Shown: piece after piece, positions 26,441-35,276 of the stretch
How positions within the stretch are numbered: the stretch's first letter is position 1
How the letters are laid out: each line of letters begins with the position of its first letter
Assembly: GCF_011927785.1 (NCBI RefSeq)
Contig: NZ_JAATJK010000001.1
Coordinates: forward strand, 3,224,001-3,288,000
From: Micromonospora profundi
GTDB taxonomy: Bacteria; Actinomycetota; Actinomycetes; Mycobacteriales; Micromonosporaceae
Reading direction: 5' to 3'
Length of the DNA: 64,000 bases
Translations under genes and position numbers: made by a program
The notes under the pieces: model-generated
What the model was told of the DNA's origin: nothing
The model's input: the letters and a program-made list of their open reading frames with translations, nothing else
Database searches by the model: none

Positions 26441-26893
26441 TCATGCCGGCAGGTGGCGGGCGCGTTCCTCTGCCACTTCGATGATCTTGTCGCGTCGTGC
26501 GGCGGGCAGGTCGGCGAGCAGGTCGGCGTAGTGCTGTTCCTGCGCGGTGAGCGGTTCGGCGAACGCCGCCTTGTAGGCCAGGCGCGCTGCCTCGTGTGCG
26601 GCCTCGATCGGGCCGCTGTGGTCGTAGGCGGAGGTGACCTGGCGAAGTTGTGCGGCTGCCGTGAGCGGGTCTCGGGACAGGGTGTTGTCGTAGAGGCGGA
26701 AGGTCGTCGGAAGGTCGGCTGCGGTGATCGCGGTGATCAGGCACAGGTCGGCTTGGACGTCGTAGGAGAACGCCTCGGTGCGGGTGGGCGTTTCCCCGCG
26801 GGCGCGCAGTGCGGCGCGTTCGGCGTGCCAGCGCAGTCGGGCTTCTTCGGCGGTGCGGGCGAGGGACAGCAGGATGCTGCGGATGGGATCCAT
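26441..26893 (-). CDS. Uncharacterised helical conjugative-element protein
   Basis: 150 aa from ATG 26893, five bases from the end of the DUF4192 gene. Predicted almost entirely alpha-helical and charged (SLARTAEEARLRWHAERAAL, DLPAARRDKIIEVAEERARH). No motif. Its position in the leftward run suggests an accessory role in the element. Confidence 0.55.
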   Translation of the reverse strand: MDPIRSILLSLARTAEEARLRWHAERAALRARGETPTRTEAFSYDVQADLCLITAITAADLPTTFRLYDNTLSRDPLTAAAQLRQVTSAYDHSGPIEAAHEAARLAYKAAFAEPLTAQEQHYADLLADLPAARRDKIIEVAEERARHLPA

Positions 26894-26898
26894 CGTGG

Positions 26899-27933
26899 TT
26901 ACTCCTGATCTGAGGCGGTGTTCGGGTTCGGGGTGGATGGGTTGGGGTGGGTGCTGGTGGTCGCCTGCTCGAGAGCGGAGGGCGGCAGACCGGCGTGCAG
27001 GGCCTGCAGGAGCAGGTCGGCGAGTTGGTAGTCGGGGTCGATCTGCAGGGCCCGCTCGGCGGCCATGACGGCCAGGACGCCGTCACCGCAGCGCCATGCG
27101 GTGAGCGCGAGGACGGTCGCGGGCGCCGGCACGAGCGGCTCGTCGGCGCGGCGGGTGATCTCGGCCCAGAAGGTGACGTGCTGGTCGTGCGGTTGAGTGA
27201 GGTCGACGGCGAGGTCCCGCACGGGCTTGTGTGTCAGGAGCACGGTCAGCCAGGCCACCATGTGGTCGGTGAGACGTGTGCCGTCGTCGTGCTGTCGGAG
27301 CGCGCCGCGGACCGTGTGGACGCCGGCCTCGTACACGGCGGCGCTGCCGCTGGCCTTCAAGGCCGCCATGCGGGCGGTCGCCTCGGTCGTGGCGTGTCGT
27401 ATGCCGTCACCGGTGCTGTCGACGGTGGTGAAGCGGCTGGCCACTGCCGCCCGGTCCGGCATTGCGACGAGCCCGGCGACGGTCGCGTGCACGGCGACGA
27501 GTGAGGTGGTGGGGTCGACGGGGGTTCCCTGTGGTGGGCAGCAGCCGGGATCGTCGCAGGTGAGGCTGAAGATGCGGCTTTCGGTGACCCGCAGCAGTTC
27601 CCGCACGGCCAGGCCGGTGGCGGTGAACGCATCGCCGACGACATGCAGTGCCGGGTCGATGTGTCTCTGGGTGCCGTAGCCGACGATCACGAGGTCGGTG
27701 ATCGGCTGCTGGCGCTGCACGACCGGGACCAGGTGAGCGGTGAGGTCGCGCAGGTGATGTGCGGGGGATCCGGGGGCCGGCAGGTCACCTCGGGCGGCGA
27801 ACACGATCCGCCGGTCTCGGCAGGCGATCACGACGATGCTGCCGTCGCTGGGATGGAAGCCGATGAGGTACGGCACCGCGGCAGCCAGGTCGGCCGTTGA
27901 TCGGACCGTCAGTTTGTTTTCGGGGAACGACAC
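26899..27933 (-). CDS. DUF4192-family protein
   Basis: 344 aa from GTG 27933. The DUF4192 pattern is clear: VRSTADLAAAVPYLIGFHPS followed by DGSIVVIA, later ITDLVIVGYGTQ and CDDPGCCPPQGTPVDPTT, and in the C-terminal third ALTAWRCGDGVLAVMAAERA and LQIDPDYQLADLLLQALHAG. DUF4192 proteins are widespread in actinomycetes and on their mobile elements, with unknown function. The C-terminal 30 residues are a Pro/Asn/Thr-rich tail. Confidence 0.8.
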   Translation of the reverse strand: MSFPENKLTVRSTADLAAAVPYLIGFHPSDGSIVVIACRDRRIVFAARGDLPAPGSPAHHLRDLTAHLVPVVQRQQPITDLVIVGYGTQRHIDPALHVVGDAFTATGLAVRELLRVTESRIFSLTCDDPGCCPPQGTPVDPTTSLVAVHATVAGLVAMPDRAAVASRFTTVDSTGDGIRHATTEATARMAALKASGSAAVYEAGVHTVRGALRQHDDGTRLTDHMVAWLTVLLTHKPVRDLAVDLTQPHDQHVTFWAEITRRADEPLVPAPATVLALTAWRCGDGVLAVMAAERALQIDPDYQLADLLLQALHAGLPPSALEQATTSTHPNPSTPNPNTASDQE

Positions 27934-28012
27934 GTTGATCTCCCGTCAGAGTGGGGCGCAGCCGTCGTTTCGGCATGCAGAGCACGGGCCTGATCGGCCG
28001 GGCTTCCGCCGG

Positions 28013-28216
28013 TCATCGCTGCGCCGCCGGCAGCAGCCGAGGGCACGTCCGTGACCAGACCGGCGCACGCAGCCACCCGAACGACGGCCGTGTGGTGGGC
28101 CGGGTGTACTTCGGTGTGTTGGCCGCGAACGTGCTGCGCAGAAGGTCGGGCGGGGCGGGTTGACGGAGGTCGTCTGGGACCTCGCCGTGTGTCGGGTGCC
28201 GGGTGGGACGACGCAT
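28013..28216 (-). CDS. Small basic protein at head of leftward operon
   Basis: 67 aa from ATG 28216, which has a strong GGAGG site seven bases upstream. Sequence is Pro/Arg-rich (MRRPTRHPTHGEVPDDLRQP, STFAANTPKYTRPTTRPSFG). A further tiny frame of 35 codons (28016-27909) overlaps its stop by ATGA and runs into the DUF4192 start, so a coupled relay of small frames is possible. No family recognised; the ribosome site is the main support. Confidence 0.4.
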   Translation of the reverse strand: MRRPTRHPTHGEVPDDLRQPAPPDLLRSTFAANTPKYTRPTTRPSFGWLRAPVWSRTCPRLLPAAQR

Positions 28217-28241
28217 GTTGTCCTCCGTAGGACAGCGAGAA

Positions 28242-28265
28242 GGCGGCCACCGGTTGGTGGCCGCC
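28242..28265 (-). promoter_or_regulatory. Perfect hairpin in the leader of the leftward operon
   Basis: GGCGGCCACC / GGTGGCCGCC, a perfect 10-bp stem with GGTT loop. It lies 26 bases upstream of the ATG at 28216. It could be a leader attenuator, an operator or a terminator for transcripts from the right. Confidence 0.55.
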
Positions 28266-28458
28266 TGAACGGATGGTGAAGCCGCGCCCTGGTCGCGTTT
28301 GGGCGAAGAGTGTGGGTTGGTACGTGCCGGATCCGAGGCTGGCGGCGGCGGCCGACCATGGTTGGTGGGCGCGATGCCGTCGCGCGAGGCGTCAGATCAG
28401 AGGCACAGAAGGTAGGGAGAGCCCTCAAGCTAGCCTGTCCGGGAGTGCCGTCGGCGGG

Positions 28459-28494
28459 GCTGTCAGGTTCGGCCTCCTGGCAGAACCTGACAGC
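28459..28494. promoter_or_regulatory. Long inverted repeat GCTGTCAGGTTC / GAACCTGACAGC
   Basis: Perfect 12-bp arms separated by 12 bases, in a non-coding 400-base gap (28217-28624). It contains the CTGTCAG/CTGACAG core found in other intergenic regions of the element. It sits upstream of the leftward operon and looks like a regulator-binding site. Confidence 0.6.
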
Positions 28495-28624
28495 CCGGCA
28501 ATCCACACTGGCCATAGTGGGACTCGCCGGGACTGCCGCCCGCCTGGCTGATCTCGTCCGCGGCTTGGTCAAGCCCTCGGCGTCGGCCTTACCTGGCCGA
28601 TACTCCTGAACCCCGGCAAGGCTT

Positions 28625-29467
28625 TCAAGGGCGGCGGAGGACCAGCACGTCTTCGTGCGCCACCAGGTGCACGGGGATGCCGTCGTCGCGGCTGCGGCGG
28701 ACCGCCATCATTCCGAACATGCTGGCCCGGTGCACGACCTGCCCGTCGCGGACGGCGGCGAGCATCGCCGCCGTCCGTTCCACCGGGACCAGCCCGGCTG
28801 ACTGTGCGGCGGCGAGCAGTTCGCCGGGCAGGTCGATCAGGTCATCGCGTTGGCGGCGTACCGGCCGGGAGGTGATCACCACTGTTCCGCCGGGACGTAG
28901 CAGCTGGTAGCTGGCGGACAGGATGGAGGCGAACCCGTCGAGCAGGCGGGACCACCCGGCGTAGGCGAGGTTGCCACGCTCCCGGTCCTCATACAGGTGG
29001 TCCCGCTTGCGTACCCCGCCTCTGGTTGTCTGCACGAGGCCATGCGTCCCGCGCCCGTACGGCGGCGAGGTAAGCACGAGGCTCACCCGGCCGACCGCCG
29101 ACGCGGGCACCAGGTCGAGCAGACCGGTGGCGTCCCCGGTGAACACCGTGGCCGTGCTGGCGGCGCCTTGCGACGCGGCGAGGGCGACGTTGGCCTCGGC
29201 GAGTGCGGTGTAGCGGGGCTCGATGTCGATCCCGATGCCGTGCCGGTCGAGGTGCATGGCTTCCACCAACGTGGTGCCGGACCCGCACATCGGGTCGAAC
29301 ACCACCTCGCCCGGCGCGGTGTATGCGCTGATCGCGTGCGCGGCCAGGTGAGGCAGCATTTTGGCCGGATGGCTGGAGGTCTGCCGGACGTAGCGGCCTC
29401 GCCGCTGGTCACGGGCGGGTATCTGGCAGGTCAGCCACACCGAGGTGATCGGCAGGATCTCACCCAT
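28625..29467 (-). CDS. DNA methyltransferase (N4-cytosine/N6-adenine type)
   Basis: 280 aa. AdoMet-binding motif I is FDPMCGSGTTLVEA (57-70) and the catalytic motif IV is LTSPPYGRG (132-140). SPPY favours an amino-methyltransferase of the cytosine-N4 or adenine-N6 class. The N-terminal SSHPAKMLPHLAAHAISAYT is typical of the group. No cognate endonuclease is next to it, so it may protect the element during transfer or act as an orphan modifier. It overlaps the upstream gene by eight bases. Confidence 0.75.
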   Translation of the reverse strand: MGEILPITSVWLTCQIPARDQRRGRYVRQTSSHPAKMLPHLAAHAISAYTAPGEVVFDPMCGSGTTLVEAMHLDRHGIGIDIEPRYTALAEANVALAASQGAASTATVFTGDATGLLDLVPASAVGRVSLVLTSPPYGRGTHGLVQTTRGGVRKRDHLYEDRERGNLAYAGWSRLLDGFASILSASYQLLRPGGTVVITSRPVRRQRDDLIDLPGELLAAAQSAGLVPVERTAAMLAAVRDGQVVHRASMFGMMAVRRSRDDGIPVHLVAHEDVLVLRRP

Positions 29468-30032
29468 CGGTGGCCCCGCCCTGTATCGCGCTGCGGGTCA
29501 GGATAAGCACGTCGGTGTGGATCGCCAGCTGCGCCTGCTCGCCGCGTCGGGGCAGCCGGTCGGCCGCCACGATGTGCTGCAGGTACGCCAGCCCGGCCCG
29601 CTTCGCGGCGATGACGACGTCGACCGGCAGGGCGACGTCGCCGTGCGCCAGCACCACCGCCACGCAGCCGCCCGGCACGAGATGGGCGCGGCAGCGGAGG
29701 AAGAAGTCGACCGGAGAGGTGTCGGCAAGCGGCCAGCCAGTGACGATCAGCGTCGCCGACTCGCGGCCCCACCCGACTGGGCGCGCCGCGTGCAGATGAC
29801 TACGGCGGTGTGCCGCGATGATCGCGCGTGCCAACTGTGGTCCTTTGGCCAGGTCGATGATGAGGTCGGACGGGTGGGTGAGGTTGTGGACCAATCGCAT
29901 GCCCATCGCGTTGGACATGGCCTCGCCTTCGTGTGGGGCGGGGACTGGCCAGACAGTGATCGGCACGGGCGGGTCGCCGGGCACCACGTCCCCCACGGGA
30001 ACCGGTGCTCGGTGATGGTTTCTGTCGGTCAT
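29460..30032 (-). CDS. Methyltransferase-fold-like companion protein
   Basis: 190 aa from ATG 30032. The central part (PSDLIIDLAKGPQLARAIIA, then RESATLIVTGWPL, PVDFFLRCRAHLVPGGCVAV) resembles the Rossmann core of AdoMet enzymes. It lacks a clear DxGxG motif I and has no (D/N/S)PPY catalytic motif. It may be a degenerate partner subunit of the methyltransferase that follows. The N-terminal 35 residues are Pro-rich. Confidence 0.5.
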   Translation of the reverse strand: MTDRNHHRAPVPVGDVVPGDPPVPITVWPVPAPHEGEAMSNAMGMRLVHNLTHPSDLIIDLAKGPQLARAIIAAHRRSHLHAARPVGWGRESATLIVTGWPLADTSPVDFFLRCRAHLVPGGCVAVVLAHGDVALPVDVVIAAKRAGLAYLQHIVAADRLPRRGEQAQLAIHTDVLILTRSAIQGGATDG

Positions 30033-30084
30033 GGGCACGGTGGCCCCCGGGACCGGCGGGCGTACTGACGATTCCCAGTGCGCC

Positions 30085-30243
30085 GCTGACAGGCCGATCG
30101 AACCCGCCCATGACCTGACAGCACCAGTCATTCGGGCCGGTCTGACAGCCACGTCAACGAATCGGCGGCGGTGAGCGCAGTGGCGAACCTGACATGGCCG
30201 GTCACGACCTATCCGGGTCTGACAAACGCTCGTGCTGTCAGGC
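30085..30243. promoter_or_regulatory. Cluster of CTGACAG/CTGTCAG motifs in divergent intergenic region
   Basis: Between the divergent starts at 30032 and 30315: GCTGACAGG (30085), CCTGACAGC (30114), TCTGACAGC (30141) and GCTGTCAGG (30234), plus partial copies CCTGACA (30188) and TCTGACA (30219). Spacing is irregular. This cluster sits where promoters for both arms of the element are expected. Confidence 0.6.
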
Positions 30244-30314
30244 CGGGCTGTCCCAATCGGAGGCCTCGGAGCCTTCGCACGAGGCGAAGCGCTCCCGGCA
30301 AGGGGGACATCACC

Positions 30315-31091
30315 ATGGCAACGACCACGCGCACGAGGATGGCCAACACGGCTCTGACCATCGCCGAGAAGGCTTTCGGACTGCTGACCTGCGAACCCGC
30401 ACCGCTGGTGTTCGACGCCCGGCCGGTGCCGGGCCTGCCAGACACCACGATGCCGCTGGACGAGCTGCGCAAGCTGCTCATGTTCGAGCGCTACGGCAGC
30501 GACACCACCGACGAGTTGTGGCGGCAGCTGGCCCACCACGCCCGCGAATGGGGACCGGCCTGGGTCGTCGGCGCGATCGGCGTGGCGTTGCCCGCGTTGA
30601 CGCACCTCGCGGTGAAAATCAGCCGCGGCTACGCGCGGCACGCCGACGACGTGGACTCCGAAGTCCTGGCCGGATTCTTGCAATCGTTGCGCAGTGCGGA
30701 TCTCGCCCCGCCCCGACTGTGGCTGCGGCTGTGCTGGGCGGCCTGGCGCGCCGGCACCGCGGTCGTCAAGACCGACGACGGCGAGGAACTGCCGCTGGAC
30801 CTGCCCACCGGGTCGCGCTCACCACGGATGCCGTACGGACATCCGGACCTGCTGCTCGGCCGGGCAGCCGCCGCCGGCCTGATCACGGCCGAAGCCGCTG
30901 AACTGATCAGCGCCACCCGGTTCGGCGACGCGCTGATCGAGCAGCTGGCTGCCGAGAAGGGCGTGACCGGACCATCGCTGCGGATGCGCCGCCGCCGCGC
31001 CGAACGGGTCGTAGCCGCCGCGGTCATGCGGGGGGACCTGTCCGGTCCGAGCTCTTCGGCCAGCCGCTGCGAAGGCGCCATAGCCGCCTGA
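30315..31091 (+). CDS. Conjugative-element protein with C-terminal HTH (sigma region 4-like)
   Basis: 258 aa from ATG 30315, with AAGGGGG nine bases upstream. The first 190 residues are helical without a known motif. Residues about 195-245 (LITAEAAELISATRFGDALI, EQLAAEKGVTGPSLRMRRRR then AERVV) have the layout of a sigma-70 region 4/LuxR-type HTH. It is the first gene of the rightward arm, directly behind the motif cluster, and is a candidate regulator of the element. Confidence 0.55.
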   Translation: MATTTRTRMANTALTIAEKAFGLLTCEPAPLVFDARPVPGLPDTTMPLDELRKLLMFERYGSDTTDELWRQLAHHAREWGPAWVVGAIGVALPALTHLAVKISRGYARHADDVDSEVLAGFLQSLRSADLAPPRLWLRLCWAAWRAGTAVVKTDDGEELPLDLPTGSRSPRMPYGHPDLLLGRAAAAGLITAEAAELISATRFGDALIEQLAAEKGVTGPSLRMRRRRAERVVAAAVMRGDLSGPSSSASRCEGAIAA

Positions 31092-31313
31092 GAGCACCAA
31101 CCGGTCGGCAACAGGCCGCGTACATAGGTAGCAGCGCGACGGATAAGAATCTACTTTCGGCGCAATCAATGCAGATGCTCCGGAGGCCGCTCTCGCGACC
31201 AAGCCGACTAATCCGGCCGGCTGGACCTGATCCCCGTAGCACCGTGGCGAGCGCCCGGATCGCGGCTAGGTCCGGGTGTGGTGATCAAGCCTGGTCTGCC
31301 TCCGGCTGCGAGT

Positions 31314-31484
31314 TCATGGCACGGGTTGAAGCTGAACGAGGATCATCCAGTTGTCACCATCGGCGCGGTACGTCGCCCGGACCCGGTATTCGCTCGGGCG
31401 TAGATCGATCACGAGGTGGTTGTCAGGCTCCAACTCCGCTCCGGGCCATGCCGAATCGAACATCACGACTGGCCCGTCCACCAC
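31314..31484 (-). pseudogene. C-terminal gene fragment downstream of mcrC
   Basis: Frame of 57 codons ending at 31314: VVDGPVVMFDSAWPGAELEP, DNHLVIDLRPSEYRVRATYR, ADGDNWMILVQLQPVP. This looks like the end of a small actinobacterial protein with the SEYRVRA strand pattern, similar in style to the fragment at 42074-42556. No good start is present and it abuts the mcrC stop. Probably a remnant left at the edge of the defence block. Confidence 0.35.
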
Positions 31485-31489
31485 CCAGA

Positions 31490-32695
31490 TTATTCGGGGA
31501 CAGCAGCCTCGCGCATGGCGCGGTCGGCGAGATGGCGAACGTCTTTCAGGAGTTGCTCTGGCGGTTGACGCAGGTCGAGTGGTCGGTAGCCGATGTTGGT
31601 GTTGGTGTTACGGGCACGCCATGTGGTGGCCGATTCTGTGCCTTGAGCGTAAAGAATCCAACCGCAACGCAGGTTCAGCGCAGTGCAGTACGCGAGCATC
31701 TGGTAGACGTCGGGGTTGGTCGGCTTCCCTGCCCCTGGCTCGATCTTGCACTTGGCATCGAAGACGGCTACCGGTCGTCCGTCGATAATGTGCAGGACAT
31801 CGGGTTCGATCCGGATGCTCTGCCCTATGTCGAGCGTCCATCTGCCAGGCGCCTCGGTGTGGCCACCGTAAGTAGACAGCGCCTCACGTAGGGCCACGCC
31901 GATGAACGCTTCGAAGACCTTCTCCATGTTCACGACGAAGGCCGCGATGGCATAGCGGCCATCGCCGGGGTCGGCAGAGCAGTGCTGCACGATCAGCTCG
32001 CTGAGGCGCAGCGCCGGGGCGTATCGGGCGTTGAGCCGGCTCGGGCGCCACACGGGCAGTGGAGCTCCTTGCGGCAGCACGCGCACCCCGGCCAGTCGGG
32101 CATCCAGCTCCGTCAGATCAGCCTGATCGGCGTCGCGCAGTCGCGGCACGGTCAGCATGCGTTGTATGGCGGTGCGCAGGAGACGGTTCTCCGGGATGTC
32201 CTTGCTGAAGTCGTCGTACCGCACCTCGACCGGTAGCGGCAGGCCGGGGCGTGCGGCCGCGTGGTCGCCGAACCGGATTCGTCCGCGTACTAGCGGCAGC
32301 GTGTCGTCGATGGTGGCGTACCCGTGCAGCGGACCGGAGGCGAGTGCGCGACGGGTGTAGCGGATCAGTGATGTGGCCAGGGCGGGCCATAGTCCGGCGG
32401 TGGGAACGCCGGCGACGTCTTCCGGGCGGAATCCGGGGTTGGTCGCGTAGCCGAGGAAAAAGAGCATGTTGGCAAGGCCGACCTTCGGCGTCACTTCGAC
32501 TTCGAGATTACCGACACGGATTGCTCCGACCTTTCGGCCGGCCTTGATCTTCCATTGGCCGCCGACGGCAGGGCTCACGGTAACGAGGTCCGCGGCGCGC
32601 AGGGCAGCGACCTGGTGGTCGTCCAGTGTCAGCACGACCGCCTTGGATCCGACCTCGGTGAGAACGATGGAACCCGGCGTGGTGCTGGTGTTCAC
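31490..32695 (-). CDS. mcrC: McrC-family restriction subunit
   Basis: 401 aa from GTG 32695, overlapping mcrB by GTGA. McrC is the nuclease partner of the McrB NTPase in modification-dependent (type IV) restriction. The N-terminal domain includes TPKVGLANMLFFLGYATNPG, and the central part RYTRRALASGPLHGYATIDD, LVRGRIRF and DFSKDIPENRLLRTAI is characteristic. The PD-(D/E)XK site is EPDVLHIIDGRPVAVFDAKC at about 294-314. Length and motifs are normal, so it is probably functional. Confidence 0.88.
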   Translation of the reverse strand: MNTSTTPGSIVLTEVGSKAVVLTLDDHQVAALRAADLVTVSPAVGGQWKIKAGRKVGAIRVGNLEVEVTPKVGLANMLFFLGYATNPGFRPEDVAGVPTAGLWPALATSLIRYTRRALASGPLHGYATIDDTLPLVRGRIRFGDHAAARPGLPLPVEVRYDDFSKDIPENRLLRTAIQRMLTVPRLRDADQADLTELDARLAGVRVLPQGAPLPVWRPSRLNARYAPALRLSELIVQHCSADPGDGRYAIAAFVVNMEKVFEAFIGVALREALSTYGGHTEAPGRWTLDIGQSIRIEPDVLHIIDGRPVAVFDAKCKIEPGAGKPTNPDVYQMLAYCTALNLRCGWILYAQGTESATTWRARNTNTNIGYRPLDLRQPPEQLLKDVRHLADRAMREAAVPE

Positions 32696-34980
32696 GCCAG
32701 CCTTCCGTCGAAGTCGGCATTCTGGACTGGCACAGTGACGCGCGCAGCGTCGGTGTCGTCGCCTACCCGGCCATTAGGGGCGCCTTGTGTGGCGATAGCC
32801 GTGCGGATCGCAGCCAGCCCGAACCGGCTACGGACCGCTGCGCGTGATAGGCGTCCCGCATAGTGCTCCTCGAGTAGCGGCAGGAGGTCATGGTCCCAAA
32901 TCCGCGTCAGGCCCTCGACGCGTTGGGCGGCGGGGCGCATAAAGTAGGAAGGGCCGATCTTGAAGTCGTGGTCGGCGGTCCCGATCGCCGCGTTTAGGGC
33001 AGCCAGCAGGGCGGGACGTTCGTCATCGGCCTTGCCCTGCTTCTTCAGCCACGCGTGCAGCACCGACGAGACCGGTTCCTCGTCCGGGTGCAACTCGACA
33101 AATGCGAAGCGGCGACGGATGGCAGCATCGACCAGCGCAATCGACCGGTCGGCGGTGTTCATCGTGCCGATGAGCAAGACGTTTGGCGGCAGGTTGAACG
33201 CCTCCGCCGGCGAGTACTGCAGGCGAACGGTGGCCTGCCGATACTCCAGAAGGAAGTACAGCTCTCCGAAGACCTTCGCGAGATTGGCGCGGTTGATCTC
33301 GTCGATGACCAAGACGTGCGGCTTGCTTGGATTCTCCTTGGCTGCTGCGGCGATCTCCCGCAGCGGTCCGGGAACCTTGGCGAAGCCCACCGCCGCGCCG
33401 TCTGCGCCCTCAACGGGCCGGAAGCCTTCGAAGAAGTCCTCGTAGGCGTACGAGGGGTGGAACTGGACCAGACGGATCGCGTCCCGTTCTGCGATGTGTC
33501 TGGCCACCGCCTGGGCAATGAACGTCTTGCCCGTCCCAGGTGGGCCGAAGAGGACGACTTGGGACCGCTCTTGCCACAGATCGAGCAGCTTCTGCAACCA
33601 GTTCTGAGGAAGGTTCAGGCGATCGGCGAGATCGCCGGTAGCCGACGGCAACGCAGGAACAGTGTGCGCGGCCTGCCTGCCACGACTGTTGCCATCCGCC
33701 TCGACGCCGGCAGGCTCAACCACCTCCTCGATCAGACCCGTGAGCGCCTCCAACGCACCGGTCAGGTCAACGACGACACCCTGTTGATCCAGCTCAGCCG
33801 GAAGGGGCGCGGGGAGGGCGTCCACCGGAACCGGGTCAATCGCCACCCACTGCACCGGTCTGACCAGCAGCAGGTCGTCTCCGTCGAGAACGTAGTCCGG
33901 CGCTCCATCGATCACGCCGAGGTGCAGCTCGTCGTTGACCACTGTCGCCACGACGTCCTCGACGTTCATCAGCGACAGGAACGCGTGGTACTCCGTGGCG
34001 AGCACGAGCCGCCCGGCGTAGTCCAAATGCCCGAACCCGGCATCCACGGCTGACCGCACAGCGGATCGCTCTGATCCCGCGGGCACCTGGCCGATGCGGG
34101 TGGCCGCCAGCGAGACGACCTGGTCGCTCTTCCACTGGTCGAGCACGTCTTCACCTGCCCGGGACCGGACGAGCCAGGCACGCCGGCCCTGTGGTGGCGG
34201 CTTCCACTGACTCGCAAACGGCGGCCGATAGAAGTCGACTCGCTGCTCACCGACCTGCTTCTGCACCTGCGTGGTGATGTGGAAGAGGTCTCTGTTGAGG
34301 TCTTGCGTCGGCGCCACTGCAGCGCCCGGAGCGAACGCGTCGCGGATCGCCCGCTTATGGGCCACGTTGACGATGGGCAAGAAGTGCGTGGGGAACGCGA
34401 GGTAGAGCAGCGCCTCTCGCAACGAGGGCATCAGCTTCTTCTCGTACACAACCTCCTGCCACACCCAGGGGTCACCCAGAGCGAGAGCGCGCCGTTGCTC
34501 AGGTAGCGCCCACCAGGCCAGGAGAAACTGGACCGCGTCGGCCAGCCACTTCCACAACATCGTGTGGGCGCCGGTCCCCCCGTTCCAGGTCCTCTGCTGG
34601 AAAGCGGCCAGGACCGGCTCCGGGATGGTCACAGGCTTACGCATCCAGGCCAGTACGGCCTCAACACGTCTGCGCTTGGTTACCGGGGTGAGGTTGCTCA
34701 GCGGAAGCGCCTGCAGGGTCAACAACTCCGCAACCAGCAGCTTGACCTCATCGGAGGCGTCGTCGAGCTGCCGTTGCAACTTGACCAGGAACGCATCGGA
34801 GCCCTCGTCCGGGCGCTCGTTGTAGGCACGGAACAACTCCCGCGCAGTCTCCTGGGCCCACGCCCGTCTGCCAGGGACAAGCAGCGAGCCGCCCTGGCCA
34901 AGCCCTAGATCGATGAGCCTGCGGCCGACCGATCGCACCATGTCGTCGTCTCGAGAGGGAATGATCGCCCCGTCCGCCAC
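32692..34980 (-). CDS. mcrB: McrB-family AAA+ GTPase
   Basis: 762 aa from GTG 34980; TTG 34992 and ATG 34941 are alternatives. The N-terminal 450 residues form a long specificity region that differs from the E. coli one and probably recognises the DNA target. The AAA+ domain follows: Walker A FGPPGTGKT near 480, FHPSYAYEDFFEGFRP, Walker B VLVIDEINRAN near 556, and the McrB signature GTMNTADRSIALVDAAIRRR near 605. With McrC it should cut DNA carrying modified bases. Three direct repeats lie upstream. Confidence 0.88.
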   Translation of the reverse strand: MADGAIIPSRDDDMVRSVGRRLIDLGLGQGGSLLVPGRRAWAQETARELFRAYNERPDEGSDAFLVKLQRQLDDASDEVKLLVAELLTLQALPLSNLTPVTKRRRVEAVLAWMRKPVTIPEPVLAAFQQRTWNGGTGAHTMLWKWLADAVQFLLAWWALPEQRRALALGDPWVWQEVVYEKKLMPSLREALLYLAFPTHFLPIVNVAHKRAIRDAFAPGAAVAPTQDLNRDLFHITTQVQKQVGEQRVDFYRPPFASQWKPPPQGRRAWLVRSRAGEDVLDQWKSDQVVSLAATRIGQVPAGSERSAVRSAVDAGFGHLDYAGRLVLATEYHAFLSLMNVEDVVATVVNDELHLGVIDGAPDYVLDGDDLLLVRPVQWVAIDPVPVDALPAPLPAELDQQGVVVDLTGALEALTGLIEEVVEPAGVEADGNSRGRQAAHTVPALPSATGDLADRLNLPQNWLQKLLDLWQERSQVVLFGPPGTGKTFIAQAVARHIAERDAIRLVQFHPSYAYEDFFEGFRPVEGADGAAVGFAKVPGPLREIAAAAKENPSKPHVLVIDEINRANLAKVFGELYFLLEYRQATVRLQYSPAEAFNLPPNVLLIGTMNTADRSIALVDAAIRRRFAFVELHPDEEPVSSVLHAWLKKQGKADDERPALLAALNAAIGTADHDFKIGPSYFMRPAAQRVEGLTRIWDHDLLPLLEEHYAGRLSRAAVRSRFGLAAIRTAIATQGAPNGRVGDDTDAARVTVPVQNADFDGRLA

Positions 34981-35093
34981 GACCCACCCCAATCACGTGC
35001 GGCTTTCAATACAGAGGCCAGCGGTGACGCCACCCCACGCAACCTAATGACGTTGGTACCGCCCAGCAACGCCCAATCGGGCGAAAGGCCCTC

Positions 35094-35137
35094 CCCTCTC
35101 ACAGGGTCGACTCTCACAGGTCGAGCCGTCACAGGTG
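35094..35137. repeat. Three direct repeats upstream of mcrB
   Basis: The unit TC(T)CACAGG(G)TCGA recurs as TCTCACAGGGTCGAC, TCTCACAGGTCGAG and CGTCACAGGTGAAC about 110-150 bases upstream of the mcrB start. Head-to-tail spacing is about 14-15 bases. It could be an operator array; no regulator gene is adjacent. Confidence 0.4.
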
Positions 35138-35276
35138 AACAGGCCGAGGCCGACGCGCCGGCGCGATCGTCCAACCGGCAGCCGTAGGTCCCTTCCTCCA
35201 GCGCTCAATCGAGCCACTGAAGGAGCATCGAGCACGGGGCACAGGAACGCCGCTCGAGGTCGGATTGCCGACATTG

